Notes: generated from the letters alone by a model not told the origin. A DNA stretch of 64,000 nucleotides from Flavobacteriaceae bacterium (GCA_016649715.1 JAENXC010000001.1:62001-126000), one strand, 5' to 3'. Positions 53,801 through 61,919 are shown, counted from the stretch's first letter. Program-made: numbers and translations.

Positions 53801-55172
53801 AAACGGCAAGGACCTCATCATTGGTCAAACGTTGGTTCAATGATATGTAGCCCAATTGTGAGTTGAGTGTATATTCGCCCTGATCTAATCTTCGGGCATT
53901 TTCCAGTGTGGCAAAATCGGTACCTTCATTAACCGAAACACCTGTAAAACCTTGGCGTACGGTTGCCACATCGCGGATTGCGGGATTGAGCAAGGTAGGC
54001 TGCCCACCATTTATCCCAAAGGGGTTAAAAAGGTTGTTGGTATTATCGGGATACGCATTCTGGCCTGCCCGTATAAAACCTCCCGGCGGAACGTCCAGCC
54101 CAATGTTTGTGGGATCGGATTCCCCAATATCCTGCACAGCCACAATATTACGAACGTTGTCCGTACGGCTGGTGCGGTTGGTAATCCAAACCTCCATCCG
54201 GGTAATCTGCACGTTGCTGTTTATGAAAGGATATTGCTTTAGGGCACGGTCATAATTGTCCCTAAAATAATGCGCAAGGAAAAAGTGACGGTTGTCGTCA
54301 TAATCCAATGCGAAAAGCTCAAAATCTGTAATGGTTGCGCCGCCTTCCGCAGTAACGGAGCGGGTTTCGGATTTTTGTTCGGAGAAAACCCCGGTAATGG
54401 TAGTCTTGCCAAACTGAAGTTGTGTCTTTACGCCAAAAAGACTTTGTGCGCCTTGAATCAAAGAACTGTTCAACGGCATACTCACGTTACCCACTTCTAT
54501 TTTTTGAATGATGTCATCTTCAGTTGGGGTGTATTCCAACTTTATCTGGTTCTGGAAATCGAAGGTGCTTTCGGTATCGTAATTCGCGGTAACTTGAAGT
54601 CTTGTTCCCACTTTTGCCAAAAGGCTTAAACTGATGCGTTGGTCAAAATCAAAGGAGAAATTGCTTCGGTTTCGTGGGGAATAAGCAGGATTGTCTTGTT
54701 TTGTATAAAGCAAACCTAGATCCATTTCCACGGAACCTTGGGGGATTACTTCGATGGTATTCCCTCCAAAAATGGATTCAAAAAAGTTTGAATTCACATA
54801 AAAAGTGGGAAGTAGATTTTTCTGTTCTTCTTCAGAACCCGCTTTGCGTCCATCAGCAGCATCTATTTTTTGTTTAAAATACGCTTTCATCTGCTCCTCT
54901 TGAACGAGGCGTTGGTATTCCTGAGGGGTAAGAATGATAGGGTAAGTAATGTTAAAACTACCCAATGTTTGGGTATAGATATATCTATCCGTTATAGGGT
55001 CATACGTATAAAGATCCTTAATACTGGTGGGATTGGGAAGATCCATCCGTCCCATCTCGTTGCCTACGGCTGTAGTGTCCTGCGCCAGCGAAACATTGCT
55101 GACCATTATGAAACCTACTATTGCTAAAAGCTTAAAAAAGCCATCCTTGTAAACGTAATTTTTTGCCTTCAA
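47889..55172 (-). CDS. sprA: T9SS translocon protein SprA (Sov)
   Basis: 2427 residues. Signal peptide ending VSNVSLAQ, then PNPTSIKDLYTYDPITDRYIYTQTLG. SprA is a very large (36-strand) outer membrane barrel that forms the exit pore of the type IX secretion system, and the length fits. Segments seen: repeated barrel-like VNYQLGRVQILDPALL, a region with NLGLDLDGYDDD-like acidic stretches (FDSEGQERINQDIGLDGLNDDDEPFDHQNP, in pieces), FNELRMSELKNKGGWAAVVS and a Gly/Lys/Glu-rich loop (about residues 1895-1990). It ends with a typical final strand SGFTLRYNFGN. Expressed after ruvA (3 bases) and before gcvH. It needs PorP/SprF-type partners for type B cargo. Confidence 0.96.
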   Translation of the reverse strand: MKAKNYVYKDGFFKLLAIVGFIMVSNVSLAQDTTAVGNEMGRMDLPNPTSIKDLYTYDPITDRYIYTQTLGSFNITYPIILTPQEYQRLVQEEQMKAYFKQKIDAADGRKAGSEEEQKNLLPTFYVNSNFFESIFGGNTIEVIPQGSVEMDLGLLYTKQDNPAYSPRNRSNFSFDFDQRISLSLLAKVGTRLQVTANYDTESTFDFQNQIKLEYTPTEDDIIQKIEVGNVSMPLNSSLIQGAQSLFGVKTQLQFGKTTITGVFSEQKSETRSVTAEGGATITDFELFALDYDDNRHFFLAHYFRDNYDRALKQYPFINSNVQITRMEVWITNRTSRTDNVRNIVAVQDIGESDPTNIGLDVPPGGFIRAGQNAYPDNTNNLFNPFGINGGQPTLLNPAIRDVATVRQGFTGVSVNEGTDFATLENARRLDQGEYTLNSQLGYISLNQRLTNDEVLAVSYQFTVNGKVYQVGEFSSDGVEANGGDQPNNGGGNPTGGQQGGLAQNLVVKLLKSSITSVKEPTWNLMMKNIYPIGAYQLEKEDFKLNILYTDPSPLNYIKEAQATVGHPAAELPEDVKNQILLKVFNLDRLNFNNDPVQGGDGFIDFLPGITVDTQNGRIIFTTVEPFGEHLFDKLNVPAVPATYSMPATYNANQDKYVFRTLYTETKTEAEQQESEKNKFQLKGSYKSTGADGIPIGAFNIPQGSVKVTAGGRTLVEGVDYTVNYQLGRVQILDPALLNSNIPISVSTENNSLFGQQSKRFMGLNVEHKISDKFLIGATYLNLRERPLTQKSSYGVEPINNSIFGINLNYSTEVPFLTRMVNHLPNIDTDVESNISLRSEFAYLKPGAPKVSEFGGKTTVYIDDFEASQTGNDISSPSSWSLASTPLDYGGELENNDLAYNFNRAKLAWYTIDPIFYSSQRPEGINDQDLSSPFSRRVFRDEIFPNQDIIQGQTQALFTLDLAYYPSTRGEYNFSHDASGTNTLTKPEDRFGGIMRQITTTDFEKSNVEYIQFWVMDPFIYEENNGNPGGTLNFDLGSISEDILKDGRKQYENGLPKEGGSANTIPSAMGRTPANQSLVYTFDSEGQERINQDIGLDGLNDDDEPFDHQNPPNPTNMALRAAFGGLPDPANDNYQYFLQAEGNILGRYLKYNGTQGNSPVEVTNTNRGSTAQPDVEDINRDNTMNTINSYFEYNVPMFPGMNRENNSYIADVKELEVTTQDNNVIPVRWIQFKIPISKPDQAKGGISDYRSIRFMRMFLSKFTQNTVLRFGTLELVRGDYRKFEKTLDDVTFEDPANDDTLFEVEAVSIEENENREPIPYVLPPGLQREEFNNNNNIIRENEQSLALRVCGLEPNDGRSVYKSFNVDMRQYKNLEMFIHAESLQNQTELSNGQLVAFIRLGNDLTNNYYEIQIPLNPTNFGARSAEEIWPLANRLNLPLELLQQVKTKVLGNTVLYDQTKVNFFNQSELDGGSTNGENELKIGIKGNPSFGNVRTIMLGLKNRSSNDICGEVWFNELRMSELKNKGGWAAVVSMDANVADFATISATGKRSTIGFGSIEQGPNQRSREDLQQYDVVSNWNFGQLLPKKWGIQFPFNYGRSEELITPQYDPEFQDIELEARLDSEEDQGEKDRIKQQSVNYTKRQSVNLIGVRKERTGDAKGKVYDVENLTASFSYNQTDHHDFEVEDALEQNVRVGATYNYNFTAKPVEPFKKNDSLFRGKYWQFMKDFNFNYLPTNISVSSNITRQYNEQKFREINRDSGNIGLPKLYQRNFLFDWQYTINHNLTKSLRLNFTSTNNMIVNNYLDDAGFVNNEIGVWDGFFDVGNPNQHFQSLQVNYDLPFSKFPFLKFIRGTYSYTGDYQWQAGSKQFNELPIQLSDGTTNTYNLGNSIQNASTHQFNSSIDMNGFYRYVGLTKIKKSKKKTPAEGGEVGEKNSEKEGKAGREGKLGKEEKQELSNGKTGSPNVLGKGGTEGGLNTGDKALNTAIGFATMLKKIQFNYQENNGIYLPGYLPSIGFIGTLKPTAGFVFGSQAEVRELAAQKGWLTLYPEFNQQYTEVESRQMDIQANLEPIKDLTVDVNGSRIYSENYAENYIVQDGLYNSLTPTTYGNFNISTVLVKTAFSTSDENSSAAFDDFRKNRLIIANRLAEDYYQGGAIPRDAEGYPVGFGRNSQDVLLPAFLSAYKGSNASKEKTGIFRDIPLPNWDIKYTGLMKIPWFKKNFKRFSLSHGYRASYTVNQFQSNLDYNPAEPSATDQAGNFKVKTLLTNVNLTEQFSPLLKVDFEMNNSVKILAEMRKDRALSLSFANNLLTEIKGNEYIIGLGYRVKDLRISTNFGGKKSVITSDLNFKVDLSRRDNITIIRYLDILNSQTTAGQTIYGAQLSIDYALSKNLTALFYYDHTFSKYAISTAFPQTTIRSGFTLRYNFGN

Positions 55173-55175
55173 ATT

Positions 55176-55757
55176 TTACAAATTTTTTAAAGCTTGTTTA
55201 ATGATCATTTCTATCGTAGCCTGCGGATTTTCTTTCACAATGCTATCTACCACCTTTTCAGACTGTTTGCGAACAAAACCTAAGGTCTCCAAAGCAGATA
55301 ACGCTTCATTTTTGTTCGTATTGCTCGATCCAGCAGAAATTGACGACAAACCGTACACTTTTAAAATCTTATCTTTTAAATCCAAAACCACACGTTGGGC
55401 GGTCTTGGCTCCTATCCCTTTTACGGATTGAATTGTTACAATATCGTTTGTTGCAATGGCATCCAAAACTTGCTCTGGCGCCAAGGAAGAAAGCATTGTT
55501 CTTGCAATGCTTGCTCCCACTCCGGAAACGCTTATCAACAATTTAAATATTTCACGTTCCGCAACAGAGGTAAACCCGTAAAGGGTGTGGGAATCTTCCC
55601 GAATGAGCAAATGTGTAAACAATTTAACATTTTCACCAGTGGGGAGTTCGGAAAATGTGTGCAACGAAATATTGATAAAGTAACCTACCCCATTGCAATC
55701 TATCACTACATCGGTCGGGTTTTTTTCAACCAGTTTGCCCTGTATATGGGTTATCAT
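55176..55757 (-). CDS. ruvA: Holliday junction branch migration protein RuvA
   Basis: 193 residues: OB-fold domain (ITHIQGKLVEKNPTDVVIDCNGVGYF), double HhH region (LLISVSGVGASIARTMLSS and IQSVKGIGAKTAQRVVLDLKDK) and a C-terminal RuvB-contacting domain (about 145-193). RuvA targets RuvB to Holliday junctions; ruvB lies at 61997-63019 on the same strand. First gene of the ruvA-sprA-gcvH-vanZ operon, with a -7 element 23 bases upstream of the ATG. Confidence 0.96.
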   Translation of the reverse strand: MITHIQGKLVEKNPTDVVIDCNGVGYFINISLHTFSELPTGENVKLFTHLLIREDSHTLYGFTSVAEREIFKLLISVSGVGASIARTMLSSLAPEQVLDAIATNDIVTIQSVKGIGAKTAQRVVLDLKDKILKVYGLSSISAGSSNTNKNEALSALETLGFVRKQSEKVVDSIVKENPQATIEMIIKQALKNL

Positions 55758-55780
55758 ATGTTAACGAAAACTTAAAGGGT

Positions 55781-55804
55781 CAAATATAGTATAATTATTT
55801 ACAA
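55781..55804 (-). promoter_or_regulatory. Probable promoter of the ruvA-sprA operon
   Basis: TATATTTG (complement of 55781-55788) matches the -7 consensus exactly. The nearest TTG (complement of 55802-55804) is only 13 bases upstream, so the -33 is weak. Confidence 0.5.
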
Positions 55805-55958
55805 CTGCCATTGGGGTTTTTGTGAAAATATTGGGGTTTAACTAAGCTTCAAAATCCTCATTTTTTTAAATGGTTCAATTATTTCGAAAAAAAACAATAG
55901 CTATGAGCATCTTTTTTTTAATACTAATCTTATGAAATACCTTTGGAAGAGATTTTCA

Positions 55959-56028
55959 CACGTTAAGGAAGGTGTAAAACACGTTGGCAGACGTATATTT
56001 ATACGTTGCGGAACGTATTCAGCACGTT
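55959..56028. promoter_or_regulatory. Cluster of ACGT palindromic motifs with a 16-base inverted repeat
   Basis: CACGTT at 55959-55964, CACGTT at 55980-55985, ACGTATA/TATACGT inverted repeat at 55991-56006, AACGTA at 56012-56017 and CACGTT at 56023-56028. Six ACGT cores in 70 bases exceed chance expectation in AT-rich DNA. Possible binding sites of an unidentified regulator. Confidence 0.35.
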
Positions 56029-56075
56029 AACAAACATAAATACCTTAATGGAACGCGTATAACAGGGATAACTTC

Positions 56076-58367
56076 TTATTCCCCCTGCTCTGGCACCCGC
56101 TTCTCTTTCTGCTGTGCATCCACAACCGCCACGGCACTCATATTTACCATTTCCTCAACGCTGGCGCCCAATTGAAGAATATGAACAGGTTTGCGCATTC
56201 CCAACATAATTGGGCCGATGGATTCTACATTGTTCAGTTCTTTCAACAATTTATAGGTACTGTTTGCTGAATCGAGGTTTGGGAAAATAAGTGCGTTCAC
56301 CTTTTTGCCCGCCAGTTTTGAAAACGGAAATTTCTTTTGAAGCAATTCTGGATTTAAAGCGAAATCGGCCTGCAGTTCACCATCCAGTATCATATCCGGA
56401 TTACTTTTATGAATTAATTCCACAGCTTCACGAACTTTTGTGGCGTGCGGATCTTTGGAAGAACCAAAGTTGGCATATGATATCATTGCAATTACAGGCT
56501 CCAATCCAAACATTTTCATGGTGTAATTTGTCATCTGCGCAATCTTTGCAAGTTCCTTTGCGGTGGGGTCAATGTTTATAGAGGTGTCTGAAATAAACAA
56601 GGGACCGCGTTTGGTAAGCATTAAGTTTGTGGTGGCCACTTTGGTAACACCTTCAAACCTTCCAACAGTTTCAAAAACCGGGATTACCACCGAAGGATAG
56701 GAACGTGAATAACCTGAAATCATACAATCCACATCACCTTCGCTGAGCATCATTCCCGCAAAGTAGTTTCGCTCACGCATCAATTTTTCTGCGGTATAAA
56801 GCGATATTCCGCTCCTTCTTCGTTTTTCCCAAAGTTTTTGGGCGTAACGTTGAAGTTTATCAGGTTGTTCATCGCTCTTGGGATCGATGATTTCAATATT
56901 TCCCTCAAAATCAATTTGCCCCATTAATTCGAGGATAGTTTCTTTTCTTCCCAACAAAACAGGAATTCCAATGCCTTCTTCATAAACAATCTGTGCAGCT
57001 TTCAAAACGTCTATATGATCTGCTTCAGCAAAAACAATTCGTTTGGGGTTCAATTTTGCACGGTTCAATAATAATCGAACAATTTTGTTATCACTGCCCA
57101 TACGTTCATAAAGCTCGTCCTGATATTTTTCCCAATCGGTAATTTCGGTAGTGGCCACGCCGCTATCCATCGCAGCTTTAGCCACGGCGGGCGGAACAGC
57201 GGTTATCAGTCTTGGGTCAAAAGGTTTTGGGATGATGTATTCTTTACCAAAGGTAAGTTTCGTTTCGCCATAGGCAATGTTCACTTGTTCTGGAACAGGC
57301 TCTTTGGCAAGATCTGCCAATGCCTTTACCGCAGCCATTTTCATGGCTTCGTTGATTTTTGTTGCGCGAACATCCAGCGCTCCGCGGAAAATAAACGGGA
57401 ATCCAAGCACATTGTTCACTTGGTTGGGATGGTCACTGCGGCCTGTGGCCATAATGATGTCCTTCCTTGTTTTCACCGCCAGATCGTATTCAACCTCAGG
57501 ATCAGGATTGGCCATTGCAAAAACAATGGGGTTTGGCGCCATACTTTTCAGCATTTTTGGGGTTACAATATTTTTAACTGAAAGACCTACAAATACATCG
57601 GCATCTTTCATAGCTTCTTCAAGTGTGTCTATTTTTCTGTGGGAAGCAAACTCTGCCTTTTCTTCGGAAAGACTTTCGCGGTCTTTCCGGATAACGCCTT
57701 TGCTGTCCAGCATTACAATGTTTTCACTTTTTGCTCCGAAGGCTTTGTAAAGTCGTGTGCACGAAACCGCTGCTGCGCCCGCCCCGCTAATCACAATTGA
57801 AGCATCTTCCATCTTTTTCCCCGAAATTTCTAAAGCATTGAGCAAAGCCGCTGCCGAAATGATGGCCGTGCCGTGCTGGTCGTCGTGCATTACGGGAATG
57901 TTCAACTCTTCTTTTAACCTTCTTTCTATTTCGAATGCTTCGGGAGCTTTTATGTCTTCAAGATTGATCCCACCAAACGTTGGCGCAATGTTTCTTACGG
58001 TTGCAACAAATTCATCTATGTTTTCGGTATTGATTTCAATATCAAAAACATCAATATCCGCAAAGATTTTGAAAAGCAATGCCTTTCCTTCCATCACTGG
58101 CTTGGAGGCTTCGGGACCTATGTTTCCCAAGCCCAAAACGGCCGTACCGTTTGTAATTACGGCAACCAAGTTTCCTTTGTTCGTGTATTTATAAACGTTA
58201 TTGATTTCCTTTTCTATTTCAAGGCAAGGGTCTGCAACTCCCGGCGAATAGGCCAAGGAAAGGTCGCGTTGTGTTGAATAACTTTTTGTGGGGACCACCT
58301 GGATTTTTCCGGGCCTTGGTTTTGCGTGATATAAAAGCGCTTCTCTGCGTTTGCTTTGTTTGCTCAT
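56076..58367 (-). CDS. maeB: NADP-dependent malic enzyme, MaeB type (with phosphotransacetylase-like C-domain)
   Basis: 763 residues. N-terminal malic enzyme part (about 1-430): YSPGVADPCLEI, VMHDDQHGTAI, SGAGAAAVSCTRL (nucleotide binding), FAMANPDPEV. C-terminal phosphate acetyltransferase-like domain (about 440-763) with ISGYSRSYPSVVIP, TNLMLTKRGPLFISDTSIN and DGELQADFALN. This hybrid architecture is normal for MaeB; the C-terminal domain usually regulates, not catalyses, acetyl transfer. It oxidatively decarboxylates malate to pyruvate. Monocistronic. Confidence 0.96.
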   Translation of the reverse strand: MSKQSKRREALLYHAKPRPGKIQVVPTKSYSTQRDLSLAYSPGVADPCLEIEKEINNVYKYTNKGNLVAVITNGTAVLGLGNIGPEASKPVMEGKALLFKIFADIDVFDIEINTENIDEFVATVRNIAPTFGGINLEDIKAPEAFEIERRLKEELNIPVMHDDQHGTAIISAAALLNALEISGKKMEDASIVISGAGAAAVSCTRLYKAFGAKSENIVMLDSKGVIRKDRESLSEEKAEFASHRKIDTLEEAMKDADVFVGLSVKNIVTPKMLKSMAPNPIVFAMANPDPEVEYDLAVKTRKDIIMATGRSDHPNQVNNVLGFPFIFRGALDVRATKINEAMKMAAVKALADLAKEPVPEQVNIAYGETKLTFGKEYIIPKPFDPRLITAVPPAVAKAAMDSGVATTEITDWEKYQDELYERMGSDNKIVRLLLNRAKLNPKRIVFAEADHIDVLKAAQIVYEEGIGIPVLLGRKETILELMGQIDFEGNIEIIDPKSDEQPDKLQRYAQKLWEKRRRSGISLYTAEKLMRERNYFAGMMLSEGDVDCMISGYSRSYPSVVIPVFETVGRFEGVTKVATTNLMLTKRGPLFISDTSINIDPTAKELAKIAQMTNYTMKMFGLEPVIAMISYANFGSSKDPHATKVREAVELIHKSNPDMILDGELQADFALNPELLQKKFPFSKLAGKKVNALIFPNLDSANSTYKLLKELNNVESIGPIMLGMRKPVHILQLGASVEEMVNMSAVAVVDAQQKEKRVPEQGE

Positions 58368-58422
58368 TTTTTTAGTAAATTTATTTAAATTTCCCGATTA
58401 GTTTGATTCGGGGAAAGTAGCT

Positions 58423-58430
58423 CAAAGGTA
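58423..58430 (-). promoter_or_regulatory. Probable -7 element of the maeB promoter
   Basis: TACCTTTG (complement of 58423-58430) matches TANNTTTG; a TTG lies 24 bases further upstream (complement of 58455-58457), longer than usual spacing. It lies 55 bases before the maeB ATG. Confidence 0.4.
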
Positions 58431-58567
58431 AGGATTTTGACAGAATCGTAAGCACAAAAATGAAGTATTGGTCAGCATAATTTCAATAAAAAGTGGCGTT
58501 AAAAACGTTATTTCCAATGTATATTGCTTTAATATTTTTAAAATTGTAACGCTTAAAAAAGAAAAAA

Positions 58568-60442
58568 TTGAAGTTCAAGTGTATTCTCTGTTTTTTATTG
58601 CTTGCTGGCACTAGCCTACAGCTATCTGCACAGGTAAAAAAACCTGTGAAGGACAGCACGCAGTTATATGAAAAAATAGAAAAGTATTCCAAAAAAAGGA
58701 GCTTTACCAAAAAACTTTATGGACTGGTACTTAGGCCCACGGGCAATAGACCGAAAAAAAAATCTTCCATTGAAACCGAACCAAACTACAAACGTTTTGA
58801 GGGTAAAATTATCAGGAATATTATAATTAACACCAAGGATCCCTTTGGGTTTTCGTTTAGCGATAGTACTGAAACAGCAAATAGCTGGTTGGAAAAAATG
58901 GGGAACGCCATACATATTAAATCAAAAAGCATAGCAATTCGGAATTTTTTATTGCTGAAAGAAAATCAGCCATTGGACATCCTTTTATTGGATGAATCTG
59001 AGCGACTTTTGCGTGCGCAAAGTTATATTCGGGAAGTTGAGATTTCCCCTAAGTTTGTTTCACGAACGCAAGATTCAGTAGATATTACGATTGTAGCGCT
59101 TGACTCTTGGAGTATAACTCCCAAGGTGTCGTTCTCTAGCTCCCAGACCAAATTGAGATTGCACGAGCGTAATGTTATTGGTTTGGGCCACGAGTTTAAA
59201 ATAGGGTTCTCAAAACGAATGGAAGATGGAAAAGAAGGTTTCCAAGCAAGTTATACCGTTCCCAATTTCAAAAACACTTTTATAAGCGCTCTTGGAAACT
59301 ATGAAACGGAGTATGAAGGTTATTACGATAAAACCTTAGCTCTGGACAGAACATTTTATTCACCTTTGACGCGCTGGGGGGCGGGAATATTTTTGCAGGA
59401 ACGCTTTTTGGCAAGAGAACTTCAAAATGACACACTAACTTACATTAATCAGAAATTCAAATTCATTGTGCAAGATTATTGGGTTGGCTATTCCTTCCGT
59501 ATTTTTAAAGGAAATTCTGAAAGAGAACGCACCACCAATCTTATTGTAAGTGCCCGTTCATTGTTAGTGGATTATAAAAATATCCCTAACATTGAATATG
59601 ATAGCATCAGGTTTTTTTCTGATGAAAAATTTTTTTTAGGAAGTATTGGCATTGCTTCTAGACAATTCATTGAAGATCGCTATATTTTTAAAGATGGTCT
59701 TATCGAAGACGTTCCCGTGGGGATTATTTATTCCATAACTGGAGGATTTCAAAATAAAAATCAATCAACCAGGTCATATCTTGGGGCAAAAGCTTCGTAT
59801 GGTAACTATTTTAAATGGGGATTCATAAGTATGAACTTTGAATTGGGAAGCTTCTTCAATCATTCAAAAACAGAGCAAACTACATTTATTTTTCAGGCAA
59901 ATTATTTCTCACATCTTTGGTTGCTTGGCGATAAATGGAAAATGAGGCAATTCATAAAACCGCAGTTTGTTATCGGGATCAACCGTTTGAATTCAATAGC
60001 TGACAGGCTAAGCCTTAATGAAAATTCAAATTTCAATGGGGTTTACGGCAATCTATATCTGGATCAAAGAAATGGAAACATTCAAGGTTTTGAAAGTCGC
60101 GAGACAGGTACTTCAAAATATGTGATCAATTTGCAAACCCAATTTTATTCCCCTTGGGAGCTTCTAGGATTTAGATTCAATCCCTTTTTAAATATTTCTG
60201 TTGGAATGCTTTCTGAAACTAACCGAAGTTGGCGACGCAACCCCATTTATTCCTCGTTTGGCGTTGGATGTATTATTCGGAATGATTATTTGGTATTCAG
60301 TTCCTTTCAATTATCCTTTGCCTATTATCCGCAAATTCCCGGACAAGGAAACAACATTTTTAAAACGAATGCTTTTGAAAATGACGATTTTGGGTTTCAG
60401 GATTTTCAGATTGGAAAACCGCGAACTACTATGTTTAATTAA
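58568..60442 (+). CDS. Outer membrane BamA/TamA-like barrel protein
   Basis: 624 residues, started at TTG 58568 because a stop lies upstream in frame and the signal peptide ([22 protein letters not shown]) begins there; ATG is not available. Two POTRA-like stretches (about 75-180: [49 protein letters not shown] in pieces), then a surface-antigen-like barrel ([24 protein letters not shown], and the closing [12 protein letters not shown]). Conserved as a hypothetical next to queG in flavobacteria. Its stop overlaps the queG stop by 4 bases in convergent orientation. Role in envelope assembly is inferred only. Confidence 0.8.
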   Translation: MKFKCILCFLLLAGTSLQLSAQVKKPVKDSTQLYEKIEKYSKKRSFTKKLYGLVLRPTGNRPKKKSSIETEPNYKRFEGKIIRNIIINTKDPFGFSFSDSTETANSWLEKMGNAIHIKSKSIAIRNFLLLKENQPLDILLLDESERLLRAQSYIREVEISPKFVSRTQDSVDITIVALDSWSITPKVSFSSSQTKLRLHERNVIGLGHEFKIGFSKRMEDGKEGFQASYTVPNFKNTFISALGNYETEYEGYYDKTLALDRTFYSPLTRWGAGIFLQERFLARELQNDTLTYINQKFKFIVQDYWVGYSFRIFKGNSERERTTNLIVSARSLLVDYKNIPNIEYDSIRFFSDEKFFLGSIGIASRQFIEDRYIFKDGLIEDVPVGIIYSITGGFQNKNQSTRSYLGAKASYGNYFKWGFISMNFELGSFFNHSKTEQTTFIFQANYFSHLWLLGDKWKMRQFIKPQFVIGINRLNSIADRLSLNENSNFNGVYGNLYLDQRNGNIQGFESRETGTSKYVINLQTQFYSPWELLGFRFNPFLNISVGMLSETNRSWRRNPIYSSFGVGCIIRNDYLVFSSFQLSFAYYPQIPGQGNNIFKTNAFENDDFGFQDFQIGKPRTTMFN

Positions 60443-61362
60443 CCTTTTAAAAATTGAATATTTCGTTGTAGCCCAGAAAACTTGACGCGTTTTACCGCAC
60501 TCTTTTTAAATATTTTTTGAAAAACTTCATCGGTAATTTCTTCCCAATCTTTTTTGGTCATTGAAAGCATTTCTGGGTGGGGATTGAAAAGTGGCTCGTT
60601 GTGCGGTTTGCTGAAACGGTTCCAAGGGCAAACATCTTGGCAAATATCGCAACCGAAGATCCAATCTTCAAATTTTCCTTTTTCTGAAATAGGAATTTCG
60701 TTTTTTAATTCAATCGTAAAATAGGAAATACATTTGCTACCGTCCACAACTTTATCTGCAATGATTGCATTTGTTGGGCATGCATCAATGCAGGCCGTGC
60801 AACTGCCACAATGGTCTGTTACGGGAGTGTCGTATTCCAAATCCAGATCGACGATCAATTCCGCAATAAAATAGAAGGAGCCCAATTGTTTTGTGAGCAA
60901 ATTGCTGTGTTTTCCAATCCATCCCAAACCGCTCTTTGCAGCCCAAGCTTTGTCCAAAACTGGGGCGGAATCCACAAAAGCACGGCCGTGGACTTCGCCA
61001 ATTTCTTCGGAAATGAAATTCATCAATTGTTTCAATTTATCTTTTATGATGAAGTGATAATCGGTGCCGTAAGCGTATTTCGAAATTTTATAGGTTTCTG
61101 AAGTTTGTATTTCCGCCGGAAAATAATTAAGCAATAATGAAATGACGCTTTTTGAATCGGGAACCAAAATTGTCGGGTCCAGCCTTTTGTCGAAATGGTT
61201 TTCCATATAGGCCATTTCGCCGTTTCTGTTTTTGTTGAGCCAATTTTCAAGGCGTGGGGCTTCTTCTTCGAGAAATTCGGCTTTGCTTATACCACAGGAA
61301 AGAAAACCGAGGCGTTTGGCTTCGGTTTTTATGAGGGTTGTATGTTTTGATTTTGCAGTCAG
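60439..61362 (-). CDS. queG: Epoxyqueuosine reductase QueG (no canonical start codon)
   Basis: About 307 residues if started at CTG 61362. The last step of queuosine synthesis (reduction of epoxyqueuosine in tRNA) needs cobalamin and two 4Fe-4S clusters; the ligands are in [12 protein letters not shown] and [11 protein letters not shown], with CISYF between, and [27 protein letters not shown] marks the cobalamin/catalytic Asp region. The first ATG in frame (61215) would discard the conserved N-terminus [20 protein letters not shown]...RLENWL. In-frame upstream codons run only to a TAG at 61378-61380, the stop of the toxin gene. CTG 61362 is the best start by homology; otherwise the gene is N-terminally crippled. 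Confidence 0.85.
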   Translation of the reverse strand: MTAKSKHTTLIKTEAKRLGFLSCGISKAEFLEEEAPRLENWLNKNRNGEMAYMENHFDKRLDPTILVPDSKSVISLLLNYFPAEIQTSETYKISKYAYGTDYHFIIKDKLKQLMNFISEEIGEVHGRAFVDSAPVLDKAWAAKSGLGWIGKHSNLLTKQLGSFYFIAELIVDLDLEYDTPVTDHCGSCTACIDACPTNAIIADKVVDGSKCISYFTIELKNEIPISEKGKFEDWIFGCDICQDVCPWNRFSKPHNEPLFNPHPEMLSMTKKDWEEITDEVFQKIFKKSAVKRVKFSGLQRNIQFLKG

Positions 61363-61377
61363 TGAAAATGAATGGTT

Positions 61378-61638
61378 CTATTTATAATGGTACCTACAGG
61401 CTGCAATAAACAAACTATTGTTTTCAAATTTGTAAACCAACCGATGTTCTGAATCAATTCTTCTTGACCAATATCCTTTTAAATCGCCTTTTAGTGCTTC
61501 GGGTTTACCGATACCCTCAAGAGGCGTTCGCATGCAGTTTTTTATAAGATCGTTTATTCTTTTTAGTTTTTTCCTATCTGTTGTCTGCCAAATCAAGTAA
61601 TCATTCCAGGCATCGGAAGACCAAATCAATTTTATCAT
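61378..61638 (-). CDS. yoeB: YoeB/Txe family mRNA-interferase toxin
   Basis: 86 residues, close to E. coli YoeB in length and sequence (KLIWSSDAWNDYLIWQTTDRK, LEGIGKPEALKGDLKGYWSRRI, EHRLVYKF, IAACRYHY). Catalytic residues equivalent to E46, R65, H83 and Y84 are present at Glu47, Arg66, His84, Tyr85, so the toxin looks active. Such toxins cleave mRNA in the ribosomal A site. The ATG overlaps the antitoxin stop (ATGA, 61635-61638). It ends 15 bases before the presumed queG start, in the same reading frame. Confidence 0.95.
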   Translation of the reverse strand: MIKLIWSSDAWNDYLIWQTTDRKKLKRINDLIKNCMRTPLEGIGKPEALKGDLKGYWSRRIDSEHRLVYKFENNSLFIAACRYHYK

Positions 61639-61883
61639 TCGATTAATTGATTTTCTTTACCCTCTCCAGATTCAAGTTCTTTAATGGATTTCAACAAAAT
61701 GTCTCTGTTTGCGCCAGTAAGCAGATATGTGGTTTCTTTTAAGGAATTGTACTCGTCCAGTGGAACTAGTACCAAATCTTTACCGTCCTTCCTTTTTATA
61801 ATAAGTTCACTTACGTCATCAATGACCTTATCCATCCAGTGTTTTAGATTGGTTCGCAATTCTGTATAATTGATTATTTCCAT
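61635..61883 (-). CDS. yefM: Phd/YefM family antitoxin
   Basis: 82 residues. N-terminal Phd/YefM fold (IINYTELRTNLKHWMDKVIDDVSELIIKRKDGKDLVLVPLDEYNSL) and an acidic C-terminal tail for toxin neutralisation (SIKELESGEGKENQ). The antitoxin also represses its own promoter in this family. Overlaps the toxin start by 4 bases. Upstream lies a -7 element only 4 bases from the ATG and two GTAC cores that may form an operator. Confidence 0.94.
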   Translation of the reverse strand: MEIINYTELRTNLKHWMDKVIDDVSELIIKRKDGKDLVLVPLDEYNSLKETTYLLTGANRDILLKSIKELESGEGKENQLIE

Positions 61884-61887
61884 AGTT

Positions 61888-61919
61888 CAAATATACAAAA
61901 AGTACTTGAATACGTACTT
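61888..61919 (-). promoter_or_regulatory. Promoter/operator of the yefM-yoeB module
   Basis: TATATTTG (complement of 61888-61895) ends 4 bases before the yefM ATG. Immediately upstream, AAGTAC (61900-61905) and GTACTT (61914-61919) are inverted arms with two GTAC cores; YefM proteins bind TGTACA-like palindromes (known), so this is a candidate operator. Confidence 0.5.

Larger units (their letters stand above)
55758..56075. other. 318-base region upstream of ruvA
   Basis: Contains the ruvA promoter (55781-55804) and, further away, a cluster of ACGT motifs including a 16-base inverted repeat ACGTATA-TT-TATACGT (55991-56006). No coding frame is credible. It is also the downstream region of maeB; no terminator hairpin is apparent. 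Confidence 0.6.

Noticed and set aside
48051-55127. Plus-strand frames antisense to sprA, up to 138 codons
   Set aside because: Low-complexity shadows of a well-supported 2427-residue gene.
55984-56175. 63-codon plus-strand frame in the spacer before ruvA
   Set aside because: It is built from ACGT-rich repeats, runs into the maeB 3' end, and has no homology-like features.
60439-61215. queG starting at the ATG at 61215
   Set aside because: It would remove about 49 conserved residues that are plainly encoded upstream in the same frame.
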